Positions 53,942 to 63,345 of a stretch of 64,000 nucleotides of DNA are shown here, in pieces; the stretch's first letter is position 1; each line of letters begins with the position of its first letter. The notes beneath the pieces are model-generated. The model did no database searches. It was given only the letters and a program-made list of their open reading frames with translations, and had not been told where the DNA came from. A program made the position numbers and the translations under genes. The DNA is taken from contig NZ_SMMU01000008.1 of assembly GCF_004339665.1 (NCBI RefSeq), positions 99,806 through 163,805 on the forward strand, given 5' to 3'. Source of the DNA: Azotobacter chroococcum. GTDB taxonomy: Bacteria; Pseudomonadota; Gammaproteobacteria; Pseudomonadales; Pseudomonadaceae.

Positions 53942-54580
53942 ATGCGTCGAACCAAGGCTGATGCCGAAAAGACCCGCGAAAACATCCTCGCCACCGCCGA
54001 GCAATTGTTTCTGCGCAACGGCGTGGCCCATACCAGCCTCGAGCAGGTCGCCCGCGCCAGTGGCGTAACGCGGGGCGCGGTCTACTGGCACTTCCAGAAC
54101 AAGAGCCATCTGCTCGACGAAATGCTCAACCAGGTCCGTCCGCGCCGGGAGCAGCTCGCCGAGCGGCTGAACGCCCCCACGGCCGGGCATCCCCTGCAGA
54201 ACCTGCGCGACCTCTTCGTGGAACTCATGGCCGGCCTGGCCGGCAACGAGCAGAAGCGCAACCTCCTGACCATCCTGCTGCTGCGCTGCGAGTTCACCGA
54301 CGAACTGAGCGATGCGCGGGAACGCCACACCGACTTCATCAACCACTTCATTGCCCTCAGCGAGGAGCAGTTCGAGCGCGGGCGGGCGCGCCTGCGCCCC
54401 GGCATCAGTCCGCGCCTGGCGGCACGCCTGCTGCATGCCACCCTGATCGGCATGCTCAGCGACCGGCTGCGCGATCCCGGGCTGTTCGATACCCTGGCCG
54501 AGGCGCCGGCGATGATCGACACCCTGTTCAGCGGCCTGCTCGTCGACTGGCAGATCGCCGAACAGCGCGCCTCCGCCTGA
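53942..54580 (+). CDS. TetR-family repressor (AcrR/TtgR type)
   Basis: The 212-residue protein has the TetR helix-turn-helix (residues 8-55: TRENILATAEQLFLRNGVAH, ASGVTRGAVYWHFQNKSHLL) and a C-terminal ligand domain of the TtgR/AcrR type. It probably represses the divergent Bcr/CflA pump gene and itself. The AcrR-like ligand domain suggests binding of hydrophobic drugs. Confidence 0.87.
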   Translation: MRRTKADAEKTRENILATAEQLFLRNGVAHTSLEQVARASGVTRGAVYWHFQNKSHLLDEMLNQVRPRREQLAERLNAPTAGHPLQNLRDLFVELMAGLAGNEQKRNLLTILLLRCEFTDELSDARERHTDFINHFIALSEEQFERGRARLRPGISPRLAARLLHATLIGMLSDRLRDPGLFDTLAEAPAMIDTLFSGLLVDWQIAEQRASA

Positions 54581-54627
54581 GGCCACGCCGCCCCTCCGCC
54601 GGGCACGGACGGGCGGCGCATGCCCGC

Positions 54628-54825
54628 TCAGGCCGGCGCCACCTCGTAGCCCTCCTCGCGGATCGCCGCCATCACCTGCTCGGCAGGCAACCGGCTGAGC
54701 ACCTGTACCTCGCCGGTGGGCAGGTCCACCTGCACCTCGGCCGCGGCGTCCAGCGCCTGCACGGCCTGGGTGACGGCCCGCACGCAGTGACCGCAGCTCA
54801 TGCCCTTCACTTGAAACTTCTGCAT
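54628..54825 (-). CDS. copZ: CopZ-like copper chaperone (heavy-metal-associated domain)
   Basis: The 65-residue protein is one HMA domain with GMSCGHC (residues 8-14, the Cu(I) site) and the QALDAAAEVQVDL/GYEV pattern. It carries copper in the cytoplasm. It is divergent from the CueR-like gene and shares with it an operator of MerR type at 54866-54888. Confidence 0.92.
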   Translation of the reverse strand: MQKFQVKGMSCGHCVRAVTQAVQALDAAAEVQVDLPTGEVQVLSRLPAEQVMAAIREEGYEVAPA

Positions 54826-54865
54826 CGTGACGCTCCTCTGGAGTATGGTTGCCCGCAGTGTCAGG

Positions 54866-54888
54866 CTTGCCACCCTGACAAGGTCAAG
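54866..54888 (-). promoter_or_regulatory. CueR-type dyad and promoter of copZ
   Basis: The minus strand reads CTTGACCTTGTCAGGGTGG then CAAG, an imperfect dyad (CTTGAC...GGCAAG) like known CueR operators. TTGACC can serve as -35, with the long spacer typical of MerR-type promoters. It lies in the gap between copZ and cueR. Confidence 0.65.
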
Positions 54889-54944
54889 CCTCCGGGAGGA
54901 GCCGGCGCGGCGGCCAATCGGCAGCATGCAGGGGAACACTACCG

Positions 54945-55361
54945 ATGAACATCGGCCAAGCAGCGAAGCGCAGCGGTCTGTCCGCCAGGATGATCCGCCA
55001 TTACGAGGCCATCGGCCTGATCGTCCCGGCCGGACGCGGCGACAACGGCTATCGCCGCTACGCCGAGGCCGACCTGCAGCGCCTCGCCTTCATCAAACGC
55101 GCACGGGATCTCGGTTTTTCCCTGGAGGAGGTCGGCCGGCTGCTCGATCTCTGGCAGGACCGCCAGCGCGCCAGCGCCGAGGTGAAGGCCCTGGCCAGCG
55201 CGCACATCGCGGCGCTGGAGCGCCGAATCGACGAACTCGCCAGCCTGCGCGACACGCTGCGGGAATTGGTGGAGCACTGTCGGGGGGACGAGCGCCCGGA
55301 CTGCCCGATCCTCAGGGAGCTGGCGTCGGGCTGCAGCACCGGAAGCCAGGGCCCGTCCTGA
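54945..55361 (+). CDS. cueR: CueR, MerR-family Cu(I)-responsive regulator
   Basis: The 138-residue protein has the MerR DNA-binding domain (MNIGQAAKRSGLSARMIRHYE) and dimer helix. Its C-terminal metal loop holds Cys-x7-Cys (CRGDERPDC, about 113-121), the CueR signature for monovalent copper, silver or gold. It should activate copZ, and copper efflux genes elsewhere. Confidence 0.92.
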   Translation: MNIGQAAKRSGLSARMIRHYEAIGLIVPAGRGDNGYRRYAEADLQRLAFIKRARDLGFSLEEVGRLLDLWQDRQRASAEVKALASAHIAALERRIDELASLRDTLRELVEHCRGDERPDCPILRELASGCSTGSQGPS

Positions 55362-55383
55362 CGACAGGCCCTGTGCGGGGGAG

Positions 55384-55404
55384 GCTCCGGCCGACGGCCG
55401 GAGC
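55384..55404. terminator. Hairpin between cueR and ftnA
   Basis: GCTCCGGCC at 55384-55392 and GGCCGGAGC at 55396-55404 form a 9-bp stem with a 3-base loop between convergent genes. There is no T run. Confidence 0.55.
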
Positions 55405-55409
55405 GGGAC

Positions 55410-55874
55410 TCACATCTGCGATTGCAGGTAGTTCTGCAGGCCGATGCGATCGATCAGGCCGAGCTGCTGCTCCAGCCAGTAGGCATGGTCTTCCTCGGTG
55501 TCCTTGAGCTGCGCCAGCAGGATGTTGCGGGTGACGTAGTCGCCGAGCTGCTCACAGAGAGTGATGCCGCGGGCCAGCTCGCCGCGCACGTGGTACTCCA
55601 AGGCCAGGTCGTTGCGCAGCATCTCCGGCACGGTCTGCCCCGGGTTGATCGGCTCGGGACTCATGTCCGGCGTGCCCTGGAGGAACAAAAGACGCTGCAG
55701 CAGCGCGTCGGCATGCTGGGTCTCCTCCTGCATCTCGTGATCCAGGCGCTCGTAGAGCTTGCTCAGCCCCCAGTCGGCGTACATCCGCGAGTGCAGCATG
55801 TACTGGTCGCGCGCCGCCAGCTCGCCGCGCAGCAGTCCCTTCAGATAATCGACGACTTGCGCCTGCCCCTGCAT
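55410..55874 (-). CDS. ftnA: FtnA, bacterial ferritin (formerly BfrA type)
   Basis: The 154-residue protein from the ATG at 55874 has the ferritin four-helix bundle with [20 protein letters not shown] and [15 protein letters not shown] near the end; ferroxidase ligands Glu18, Glu51, His54, Glu94, Glu127 and His130 are compatible. Position 52, Met in heme-binding bacterioferritins, is Thr here (EETQHAD), so it should not bind heme. It closely resembles Pseudomonas aeruginosa FtnA. Longer frames to 56087 lack family similarity. Confidence 0.9.
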   Translation of the reverse strand: MQGQAQVVDYLKGLLRGELAARDQYMLHSRMYADWGLSKLYERLDHEMQEETQHADALLQRLLFLQGTPDMSPEPINPGQTVPEMLRNDLALEYHVRGELARGITLCEQLGDYVTRNILLAQLKDTEEDHAYWLEQQLGLIDRIGLQNYLQSQM

Positions 55875-56085
55875 TTCAACCCCCGGTTCTCTATCGGTAA
55901 AAAAGCGCGCAAGGATCCGCATTGAGCGTCCCTTGGTCAAGTCCGGCCTCGCGCCGGGCTTTTCTCCAGCATAGCGCCAGAGGATGACCGGGAAAACCCG
56001 CACCGCAGGATTAGCGGCCGCCGGCGACCTTGAGCCGCAGCGCGCCAGCCGGCGATACTCCGGGTCCACCCCGCGGAGCCTCGCC

Positions 56086-57006
56086 ATGCCCCTGCCGCTG
56101 GTCTACCACGACGAGTACAGCCCGCCCTTCCCGGACGGCCACCGCTTCCCCATGGAGAAGTTCCGCCTGCTGCGCGACCACCTGGTCGCCAGCGGCCTGA
56201 CCAGCGACGCCGAACTGCGCCGTCCCGAGCCCTGCCCGGCGGAGATCCTCGCCCTGGCCCACGACCCGGCCTACATCGAGCGCTACTGCAGCGGCGCGCT
56301 GGGCCGCGAGGAACTGCGCCGCCTCGGCCTGCCCTGGACCCCGGCACTGGCGCGGCGCACCCTGCTGGCGGTGGGCGGCTCGCTGCTGGCCGCCGAACTG
56401 GCGCTCGAGCACGGCCTGGCCTGCCACCTGGCCGGCGGCACCCACCACGCCCACTACGACCATCCCTCGGGCTTCTGCATCTTCAACGACCTGGCGGTGA
56501 TCGCCCGCTACCTGCTGGCGAACGGGCGGGTCGGCCGCGTGCTGGTCTTCGACTGCGACGTGCACCAGGGCGACGGCACCGCGCGCATCCTCGAAGACAC
56601 CCCGGACGCGATCACCGTGTCGCTGCACTGCGAGCAGAACTTTCCGGCGCACAAGGCCAAAAGCGACTGGGACATCGGCCTGCCGCGCGGCATGGGCGAT
56701 GCCGACTACCTGAAGGTGGTCGACGATGCGCTGAACTACCTGCTGCCGCTGTACCAGCCGGACATCGTGCTCTACGACGCCGGGGTCGACGTGCACCGGG
56801 ACGACGCCCTCGGTTATCTGCAACTCAGCGATGCCGGCCTCGCCGCCCGCGACAGCGCCGTGCTGCGCCACTGCCTCGAGCGCGAAATCCCGGTGCTCGG
56901 CGTGATCGGCGGCGGCTACGACCCGGACCGTGCGGCCCTGGCGCGGCGCCACGGCATCCTCCACCACAGCGCGGCGCGCCTCTGGCGGGAGCTGGGCCTC
57001 GGCTGA
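56086..57006 (+). CDS. Histone deacetylase-family hydrolase (acetoin utilisation / acetylpolyamine type)
   Basis: The 306-residue protein has the zinc deacetylase fold: [19 protein letters not shown] (His pair near 122-123), [15 protein letters not shown] (metal Asp/His near 157-163), and [18 protein letters not shown] (metal Asp near 244). Class IV-like bacterial members of this size occur widely in Pseudomonas; the substrate may be an acetylated protein or polyamine. The start at 56086 begins with the family-typical [16 protein letters not shown]. Confidence 0.9.
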   Translation: MPLPLVYHDEYSPPFPDGHRFPMEKFRLLRDHLVASGLTSDAELRRPEPCPAEILALAHDPAYIERYCSGALGREELRRLGLPWTPALARRTLLAVGGSLLAAELALEHGLACHLAGGTHHAHYDHPSGFCIFNDLAVIARYLLANGRVGRVLVFDCDVHQGDGTARILEDTPDAITVSLHCEQNFPAHKAKSDWDIGLPRGMGDADYLKVVDDALNYLLPLYQPDIVLYDAGVDVHRDDALGYLQLSDAGLAARDSAVLRHCLEREIPVLGVIGGGYDPDRAALARRHGILHHSAARLWRELGLG

Positions 57007-57064
57007 ACCCGCTGCGCCGCCGGCGGAGTAGAATGCGCGCCCCCTCTCCCGCCCCGGAGCCAGC

Positions 57065-58297
57065 ATGTCCGACGTCACTTCCACTCCCGCGGTCGCCATC
57101 ATCGGCGGCGGACCGGCCGGTCTGATGGCCGCCGAGGTGCTCAGCCAGGCGGGCCTGGCAGTCGAGCTGTACGAGCGCATGTCCTCGGTCGGACGCAAGT
57201 TCCTGCTCGCCGGCGTGGGCGGGATGAACATCACCCACTCGGAGGCGCGCGAGCCCTTCCTGTCCCGCTACGGCGCGCGGCGCGCGGAAATCGGCCGGCT
57301 GCTGCAGGACTTCGACGCCGAGGCGCTGCGCCAGTGGGTGCACGATCTCGGCATCGACACCTTCGTCGGCAGCTCCGGGCGGGTGTTTCCCGCCGACATG
57401 AAGGCCGCGCCGCTGCTGCGCGCCTGGCTGCGGCGCCTGCGCGAGGCCGGGGTGCATATCCATACCCGCCATCGCTGGCTCGGCTGGGCCGCCGACGGCG
57501 CCCTGCGCCTGAGCGGCCCGGAGGGCGAGCAACGCATCCGGCCTGCCGCCAGCCTGCTCGCCCTGGGTGGCGGCAGCTGGGCGCGGCTCGGCTCGGACGG
57601 CGCCTGGGTGCCGCTGCTGGCAGCGCGCGGGGTGAGCGTCGCGCCCCTGCGCCCGGCCAACTGCGGCTTCGAGGTGGCCGGCTGGAGCGCGCACCTGCGC
57701 GAGCGCTTCGCCGGCGCGCCGCTGAAGCACGTCGGCCTGCGTCTGGACGACGAGCCGGCGCGCCACGGCGAATGCGTGCTGACCGCCGGCGGCGTCGAGG
57801 GCAGCCTGGTCTATGCACTGTCGGCGGCGATCCGCGAGCGGATCGAGCGCGACGGCAGCGCCACCGTCTTCGTCGACCTGCTGCCGCAGCACGAGCCGGC
57901 CAGGGTGCTCGCCGCCCTGAGCAAGCCGCGCGGCTCGCGCTCCATGGCCAGGCACCTGCACGGTCAATTGGGGATCGACGGGGTCAAGGCCGCGCTGCTG
58001 CGCGAGCTGGCGCCGGCCGCGGTCTTCGCCGAACCGGCGCGGCTGGCCGGGCTGATCAAGGCGCTGCCGCTCGAGCTGCTGCGCCCGCGGCCGCTCGACG
58101 AGGCGATCAGCAGCGCCGGCGGGGTGCCCTTCGAGGCGCTGGACGAAAACCTGATGCTGCGCGGCGTGCCGGGAACCTTCTGCGCCGGCGAGATGCTCGA
58201 CTGGGAGGCGCCCACCGGCGGCTACCTGCTCACCGCCTGCTTCGCCAGTGGCCGCGCCGCGGCCCATGGGCTGCTGCGCTGGCTGGAAACTCGCTAA
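57065..58297 (+). CDS. FAD-dependent oxidoreductase of the HI0933/YhiN family
   Basis: The 410-residue protein has an N-terminal FAD site (VAIIGGGPAGLMAAEVLSQ, residues 10-28), GRKFLLAGVGGMNITHSE, and a C-terminal FCAGEMLDWEAPTGGYLLT, all typical of the HI0933-like (TIGR03862) family. The reaction is not known. It follows the HDAC-like gene by 58 bases on the same strand and ends at a long hairpin. Confidence 0.88.
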   Translation: MSDVTSTPAVAIIGGGPAGLMAAEVLSQAGLAVELYERMSSVGRKFLLAGVGGMNITHSEAREPFLSRYGARRAEIGRLLQDFDAEALRQWVHDLGIDTFVGSSGRVFPADMKAAPLLRAWLRRLREAGVHIHTRHRWLGWAADGALRLSGPEGEQRIRPAASLLALGGGSWARLGSDGAWVPLLAARGVSVAPLRPANCGFEVAGWSAHLRERFAGAPLKHVGLRLDDEPARHGECVLTAGGVEGSLVYALSAAIRERIERDGSATVFVDLLPQHEPARVLAALSKPRGSRSMARHLHGQLGIDGVKAALLRELAPAAVFAEPARLAGLIKALPLELLRPRPLDEAISSAGGVPFEALDENLMLRGVPGTFCAGEMLDWEAPTGGYLLTACFASGRAAAHGLLRWLETR

Positions 58298-58306
58298 TTT
58301 TGCTCT

Positions 58307-58369
58307 TTTAAAGCACAAAGCTTCAGGTGACCGTGACCGAAAAGGTCACCTGGAGCTTGATGCTTTAAA
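58307..58369. terminator. Long hairpin at the border of the low-GC region
   Basis: TTTAAAGCA at 58307-58315 pairs perfectly with TGCTTTAAA at 58361-58369. The inner 17 bases (316-332 with 344-360 of 58 kb) pair with three mismatches around an 11-base loop, giving a stem of about 26 bp with A/T-rich base. It can end transcription from both sides. It also marks the change from high-GC to lower-GC DNA. Confidence 0.7.
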
Positions 58370-58416
58370 TCTCTTTCACCTCAGGCCGTAAGATTTCACC
58401 AACCACCGCTCAATAT

Positions 58417-61119
58417 CTATACAACGAAACTGCAGCGGCTTGCAGGCGTTCTAGTATCCATGTTTTTTCCCCGATTTATATGGTCATCAATTTCCGCAGC
58501 GCAGCCGAGCATGCGTGGATAAAGGAAAATCGTGAACGCTGCAGTCTCAAGCTCTTGTTCATTGATTTCGCCACGCGCCATGGGTTGCCATACCATTTTC
58601 AGCAGAAGAGCAGCGATAACGGCATCTACATTCACACAATACACATCACGAGTTACCCCGGCCTCGTACAGAGCCTGTACCAACTCTCGATAGAAGTCGT
58701 GGAATATATTGATTTCCCCCCGACTTTCAAAGAGATCCGCCATGAATACCTCTCGAGGATCGTAATTGACTGGTTTGCCCTTGAACACCGGATGATTCAC
58801 ACCTGGCACTCTGGCAACTTCTACTCCGACACTTTTGCACTTGCTTTTGTAGGAGGCATACCGCTCCACTGCCTGAGCTGCCAGTGCCTTCACATTGACC
58901 TGGTATTCTTTAGCCCCGGGATCGGTCAGCCCGCTCCCTCGGAATTGATCGACCAGGAAGGCGATGCCTTCGTAACCATTACCTCCATGGGTATAGCCGC
59001 AATGAGAGAGAAAGCCGATCAGTGCCTTGTTCAGCTGCACACGCTGGGGAATCTCTGGGCCGTCAGCCGACACTGCACCTTTTGCACCCTGCGCAGAAAT
59101 TGAACCGGGGCCATTAGTAAGCAATAACCCAGTCAGCGTCTGAAACGCAAAGAGATCCGCAGGACTCGGAACACGGTTCAGAAGCGCCAGGTAAGCGATT
59201 TCGGTAAGTGAGCGATCTCTAAGCAAGGATCTGTTGCTAACACCGCAGAATTCGTGCTCCTGATGTTGTGACGCGTCAGTGCTTGCTCCAATAAGCACTC
59301 CAAATAACTGAATCCACCAAGGCAGATTCTCGACCGTTACTCTAGAGATGCGTTTGCGCATCAACGCCCCCCACGCCAATGAGGTAGTAATCGCTGCCAG
59401 CACTGCGTCATAAGAAGGATGCCCTAGATTTTTCAACCATTGAACTGCAACAGGCATCACTCCGCGCTCTTCCAGCCCGACCATCAACTCTTCGGCGCGA
59501 CGATCCAACTGCTCTGTCAGTAGTTCCTTAACGCGAGCCTGGTCGATACCAAGGATCTTGAAATTCCTATCGAACGGATCAGTGAGGCGGGCATCCGCCA
59601 GGCAGTCAATCAGGATTGAAACAGCAGATCGGGCACGTTCTTGCCTGCGTGGCCCAATAATTCCCAAAGCTGCTGCCAATACGGCATTAGGGGCATTCCC
59701 TGCATCTCGGCTTGCTTGTGCAGCAGCCAATTCCGGAGTTCCATAAAGATTTACAAAAGATGCAACAGCAACATTGATCAACTGTTGCTCCCGTGCGCCT
59801 CCACTTTCACGTATCAGCGCAAGGCAAACATTGCTCTCCAAAGGCTGTTGGGCAGCTTGAAGCATAGAAACGCCGTATAAGCTGCTCACTTGGCTCAGTG
59901 GATCCATTTGAGATGCGCCTGACGCGTCCTTGAGAGCCTGGCGGGGGAACACGATACCGATTTGTTTGTTAAGTTGTGTTATTTGCTCATTGTAGGGTGA
60001 TACGGCCTCGACGACAGGCACCATGAGTTCAGGATGAAGACTTATACCCTGATCAGATCCAAACCACGCTTTAAGTGCCAGATTCCCCTCGGGTTCGAAA
60101 TCTGGTCGAATTCCATTGGCTTTCATTACTGCCGTAAGTGCCGCGGGAATATGGGCAATGTTGGTTACTAGCGCCCCCTTGGAGGAAAAGTGTGGATCGT
60201 CAGGAGTGAACACACCGTCCACACCAAAACGCTCCATGAACCAGCGCTCTTTAGCGATCGCATCATCACTTTCACCTGCCATAGCCCCAGCATGTCCAAC
60301 TGCGCGAGTCAGCTTGCTTTTCCACCGGCCCACCACGCAGGCCACCACCGGCTTGGTGAAATCGGCATCAAGCTCGTAGTAACCCCCTGGCTCGCAGTAC
60401 AGGACGGCAGCTTTACTGCGCTCGTCGTTGCCCAAGGCATATGCGAACTCCGGTGCGGCATACTGGATGTAGACATCCTTGCCACTGGATATCACCGTGG
60501 AAGTTCCCCAGCCCGCCATGCGTAGATACTGGGTGATGGTGGTGGAAAATCCTCCGGAGTTCGAGAAAATGGCGATGGAGCCAGGTCGGAGTGCGTCAGC
60601 CGGATTGTCGCCGCCCAATGCCCCCCCGATGCGGACCTGGCTCCAGGAGTCAGCCACACCCAAGCCATTTGCGCCAAAGATGTCGACGCCATGTTGCTGC
60701 CCCATGGCGCGAATTTCACGGGCGTCGTGTGCTGATATTTTTTCGGTGATGATGAAGATCTTGCGGAGATCCGGATTCACCCTTATCAGTTCAGCAACGC
60801 CATCCCGCGCCGCCAAAGGCGGCAGATAGACTACCCCACAATTGAAATGGTGGCCCGCTTCCAGGCCCTCGAGGACACTGTTATAAACGGGAATGTCACC
60901 TCCCGGCGTGGACAATACCTGTCCAGCCTTGCCTGGCGCCGTACCGAATACGACGTTACCGCCCGAGTACGTATGGCTGATCGGTGTGACGACGCTCGAC
61001 TCCCCTCCCAAGATATTCAACACACATACTCTATCTTCCCGCGAGGCGATCTCGCTGAGAGATGAAATACCGACGTGATACTTGAAGCTGCCGACAGAAG
61101 GTTTTTTACGATTATTCAT
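58417..61119 (-). CDS. ATP-citrate-lyase-like large subunit (CoA ligase plus two citrate-synthase-like segments)
   Basis: The start at 61119 (GAGG 8 bases before it, 10 bases after the small-subunit stop) gives 900 residues. Order: CoA-binding fold (about 15-150), CoA-ligase domain with FSNSGGFS (185-192) and the phospho-His motif GHAGAMAGE (His276), then about 500 residues related to citrate synthase. The last part (about 632-895) aligns with the ATP-citrate lyase C-terminus: LLLTNGPGSISAQGAKGA (about 665-682), GVNHPVF (His776) and NVDAVIA (Asp832). Where ATP-citrate lyase has a catalytic His (SGAHNT), this protein has Gln677. The segment at about 384-620 looks like an extra citrate-synthase-type unit. 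Usual AclA is near 610 residues. Base composition is lower than in neighbours. Cleavage of citrate is possible, but another acid or the synthetic direction must be considered. Confidence 0.75.
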   Translation of the reverse strand: MNNRKKPSVGSFKYHVGISSLSEIASREDRVCVLNILGGESSVVTPISHTYSGGNVVFGTAPGKAGQVLSTPGGDIPVYNSVLEGLEAGHHFNCGVVYLPPLAARDGVAELIRVNPDLRKIFIITEKISAHDAREIRAMGQQHGVDIFGANGLGVADSWSQVRIGGALGGDNPADALRPGSIAIFSNSGGFSTTITQYLRMAGWGTSTVISSGKDVYIQYAAPEFAYALGNDERSKAAVLYCEPGGYYELDADFTKPVVACVVGRWKSKLTRAVGHAGAMAGESDDAIAKERWFMERFGVDGVFTPDDPHFSSKGALVTNIAHIPAALTAVMKANGIRPDFEPEGNLALKAWFGSDQGISLHPELMVPVVEAVSPYNEQITQLNKQIGIVFPRQALKDASGASQMDPLSQVSSLYGVSMLQAAQQPLESNVCLALIRESGGAREQQLINVAVASFVNLYGTPELAAAQASRDAGNAPNAVLAAALGIIGPRRQERARSAVSILIDCLADARLTDPFDRNFKILGIDQARVKELLTEQLDRRAEELMVGLEERGVMPVAVQWLKNLGHPSYDAVLAAITTSLAWGALMRKRISRVTVENLPWWIQLFGVLIGASTDASQHQEHEFCGVSNRSLLRDRSLTEIAYLALLNRVPSPADLFAFQTLTGLLLTNGPGSISAQGAKGAVSADGPEIPQRVQLNKALIGFLSHCGYTHGGNGYEGIAFLVDQFRGSGLTDPGAKEYQVNVKALAAQAVERYASYKSKCKSVGVEVARVPGVNHPVFKGKPVNYDPREVFMADLFESRGEINIFHDFYRELVQALYEAGVTRDVYCVNVDAVIAALLLKMVWQPMARGEINEQELETAAFTIFLYPRMLGCAAEIDDHINRGKNMDTRTPASRCSFVV

Positions 61120-61129
61120 GAAATCGACC

Positions 61130-62413
61130 TCACACTTCACAGGCAGGGAGACCAAGTCGACGCGCCACTTGGCCACGTCCACCCGACTTCATCCAGAGAT
61201 CAGCTTTCTTCGCATAGTGAATGACTTCGCTGATATCCGAGTCGAAGCCAAAAAATCGATAAGGCAACCCCAATGCATCACAGGTATCGCGTAACGTCCC
61301 CATACCTCGGACCAGATTCGGCCCACCACGGCCCAGCACAACGTAAAGCGGCGTAGGCCCATGCTCACTAAAGTACTCGCGCAATGCATCAGCCATTGCC
61401 CGGAAAGTCTCGTAGATATCAGTATTATTGGACTTCCCACCTATAATGAACAGCACATTTGCCTGTGCCAGCCAGTGATTGAAGCAAATGCGGGCCACTT
61501 CCTTCATCTTAGAATATGGCGGATTACCACCAAAATCAGTGGAAATAATCGCATCATCCCCCAACATTTCGGTAACCAGAGAGTTGGCACCGCCGCCAAA
61601 GGTAGGGGCAAGAACAGTTCCATTGGCATTAATTACATATACGTCACTCTGCCCTTGGTGCGTACGAAGAGAATTGATTTCCTGCTCGAAGTCAGAATAA
61701 TCAGCCGCAAAGACCTGAGGTGGTATGCCCAAGCGCATCCATCGAGGGTCATCACGATCAAAGCTACATTTAAAATCACAGGCGACAGGCGACAATCGTC
61801 CGTTACGATCTATCTGCATACGAATTGGATTCAGCTCCAATGTCGTCATGCCAAAGCCATGGAACAGTTCCCAAAGTTTCGGGAGCTGTTGCACCAGGGG
61901 GGAGATAACTTCTTTGGGTGCACCAATGCTCGTCAGTGCATTAGCAACGACGAACGCCTTGAGCCCAGTAAGCGGATCGAAGGGAATTACAGCGACATTC
62001 TCTTTATCTACGTCCTCGATATCTACCCCACCCAGGTGAGTCAGCGTCATGGTGGGCGCCCGAAATCGGGTGGAGTCTGTTATAGAAAAATAGATCTCAT
62101 GCTCAGCCGGAACTCCAGCCTCAAACGTAACACCATTGGCCTTTACTTGCTGATGCCCACTCTCATGGCACGCAAAATAAAGGCGCTCTTTTTCCAGCAA
62201 CACACTCTTGAGATCTTTGGCTTTCCCAACAAGGCCTGCCTTTCCTTTTTTACCAACACCACCTTTAAACACAGGCTTAATGAATATCTGACCATGCCGA
62301 CCCAGCATCGACTTGATATCTTGCTCGGTGGCGTCAGGCCCCAACACCTCAGTTGCTGGAAAACCAACGAGCTCTAGCAATCTTGCCCCATGAAGCATGC
62401 CGGTAATTTGCAT
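61130..62413 (-). CDS. ATP-citrate-lyase-like small subunit (ATP-grasp and citrate-binding domains)
   Basis: The 427-residue protein aligns along its length with the ATP-grasp and citrate-binding parts of ATP-citrate lyase. It shows IKPVFKGGVGKKGKAGLVG (about 45-63), LTHLGGVDIEDVD (124-136), TLELNPI (191-197), PTFGGGANSLV (270-280), IIGGKSNNTDIYETF (323-337) and LGRGGPN (360-366), matching the phosphate- and citrate-contacting loops of the family. GAGGG precedes the ATG. With the large subunit 10 bases downstream it should form one ATP-dependent acyl-CoA enzyme. The gene is richer in A+T than the left side of the window, which suggests acquisition. Confidence 0.8.
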   Translation of the reverse strand: MQITGMLHGARLLELVGFPATEVLGPDATEQDIKSMLGRHGQIFIKPVFKGGVGKKGKAGLVGKAKDLKSVLLEKERLYFACHESGHQQVKANGVTFEAGVPAEHEIYFSITDSTRFRAPTMTLTHLGGVDIEDVDKENVAVIPFDPLTGLKAFVVANALTSIGAPKEVISPLVQQLPKLWELFHGFGMTTLELNPIRMQIDRNGRLSPVACDFKCSFDRDDPRWMRLGIPPQVFAADYSDFEQEINSLRTHQGQSDVYVINANGTVLAPTFGGGANSLVTEMLGDDAIISTDFGGNPPYSKMKEVARICFNHWLAQANVLFIIGGKSNNTDIYETFRAMADALREYFSEHGPTPLYVVLGRGGPNLVRGMGTLRDTCDALGLPYRFFGFDSDISEVIHYAKKADLWMKSGGRGQVARRLGLPACEV

Positions 62414-62808
62414 TTCAGTCCCTCACATCCTTGTTGAACAATCGATAGCGGCACCCTTTAACGCGCAGGCACTAGTCTTTTGGTGAACCTGCCTTTTTCA
62501 ATCTGAACTAGACCCTACATGCTTGCAAACATAAGAAAACGTTATAGCAGCGGCAAAATCCTAATACCACCAAAGGCACTCCCCCTACTGCGCCATAAGC
62601 TCATCAACCTATTGATTTGCTAATAAATCTTACGCAAGCAAAAATAGAAAATATATTTTATATCAATAGATCATCCATTTTTATGAAACAGTAGCACTAC
62701 GTTTAGCATGCGCAAGAGGAACCAAGGCGCATGTTGAAGCTCATGAGCTTCATGGTAGTCGACATAACTTTCATAAACCTTTCAGCACCTCCTTATCGAC
62801 TCTCCACC
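62414..62808. other. AT-rich region upstream of the ATP-citrate-lyase-like operon
   Basis: No gene supported. The line 62641-62700 has 13 G+C in 60. ATCAA-CCTA-TTGAT forms a dyad at 62604-62616 and also fits the IHF consensus on the minus strand. The operon promoter should lie in 62430-62530, where a weak TTGAAA (minus strand) is the best -35 candidate. Confidence 0.45.
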
Positions 62809-62877
62809 TGAACGCCCCCTGAAACACCGGACACCGTTTCCCCCTCACCATAAAGGGATAGGCAAACGGTTGTGTTT

Positions 62878-63345
62878 ATGACTACCAGCAAAGACAGACA
62901 CATCGAAGTGCTCGACCAGCAGCGGCGTCGCCGCTGGAGCGTCGAGGAGACGCTCGCCATGGTTCGCGAGAGCCTGGAGCCGGGACAAAGCGTCTCGGTG
63001 GTGGACAGGCGTAACGGCATCAATCCCAACCAGCTGTTCCATTGGCGCAAGCTTTACCAGGACGGCAGCCTGTCGGCGGTCAGTGTCGGCGAAGCCGTGG
63101 TGCCCGCCTCGGAGCTGGCCGATGCCTTGAAGCAGATCCGCGAGCTGCAACGCATGCTGGGCAAGAAGATCCTGGAGGCGGAGGTTCTCAAGGAGGCCGT
63201 AGAGATCGCCCGCTCGCGAAAATGGATTGCGCACTCACCCTTGTTGCCGGGGGCGCCTGGCGAGGGGACGGCCAGTGAAGCTGGTCAGCGAAAGTCTCGG
63301 TGTGTCGCGTTCGCAACTGACGGCTCGAATCAAGCAGGCACCTGA
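62878..63345 (+). CDS. IS3-family OrfA-type transposase component
   Basis: From the ATG at 62878 (a GTG at 62872 is also in frame) the product has 155 residues. A helix-turn-helix region ([35 protein letters not shown], about 16-60) is followed by a leucine-zipper-like helix ([20 protein letters not shown], about 80-100) and the usual [16 protein letters not shown]. The frame then continues for about 35 residues beyond the normal OrfA end, over the OrfB start, which suggests the OrfA stop was lost. Confidence 0.8.
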   Translation: MTTSKDRHIEVLDQQRRRRWSVEETLAMVRESLEPGQSVSVVDRRNGINPNQLFHWRKLYQDGSLSAVSVGEAVVPASELADALKQIRELQRMLGKKILEAEVLKEAVEIARSRKWIAHSPLLPGAPGEGTASEAGQRKSRCVAFATDGSNQAGT

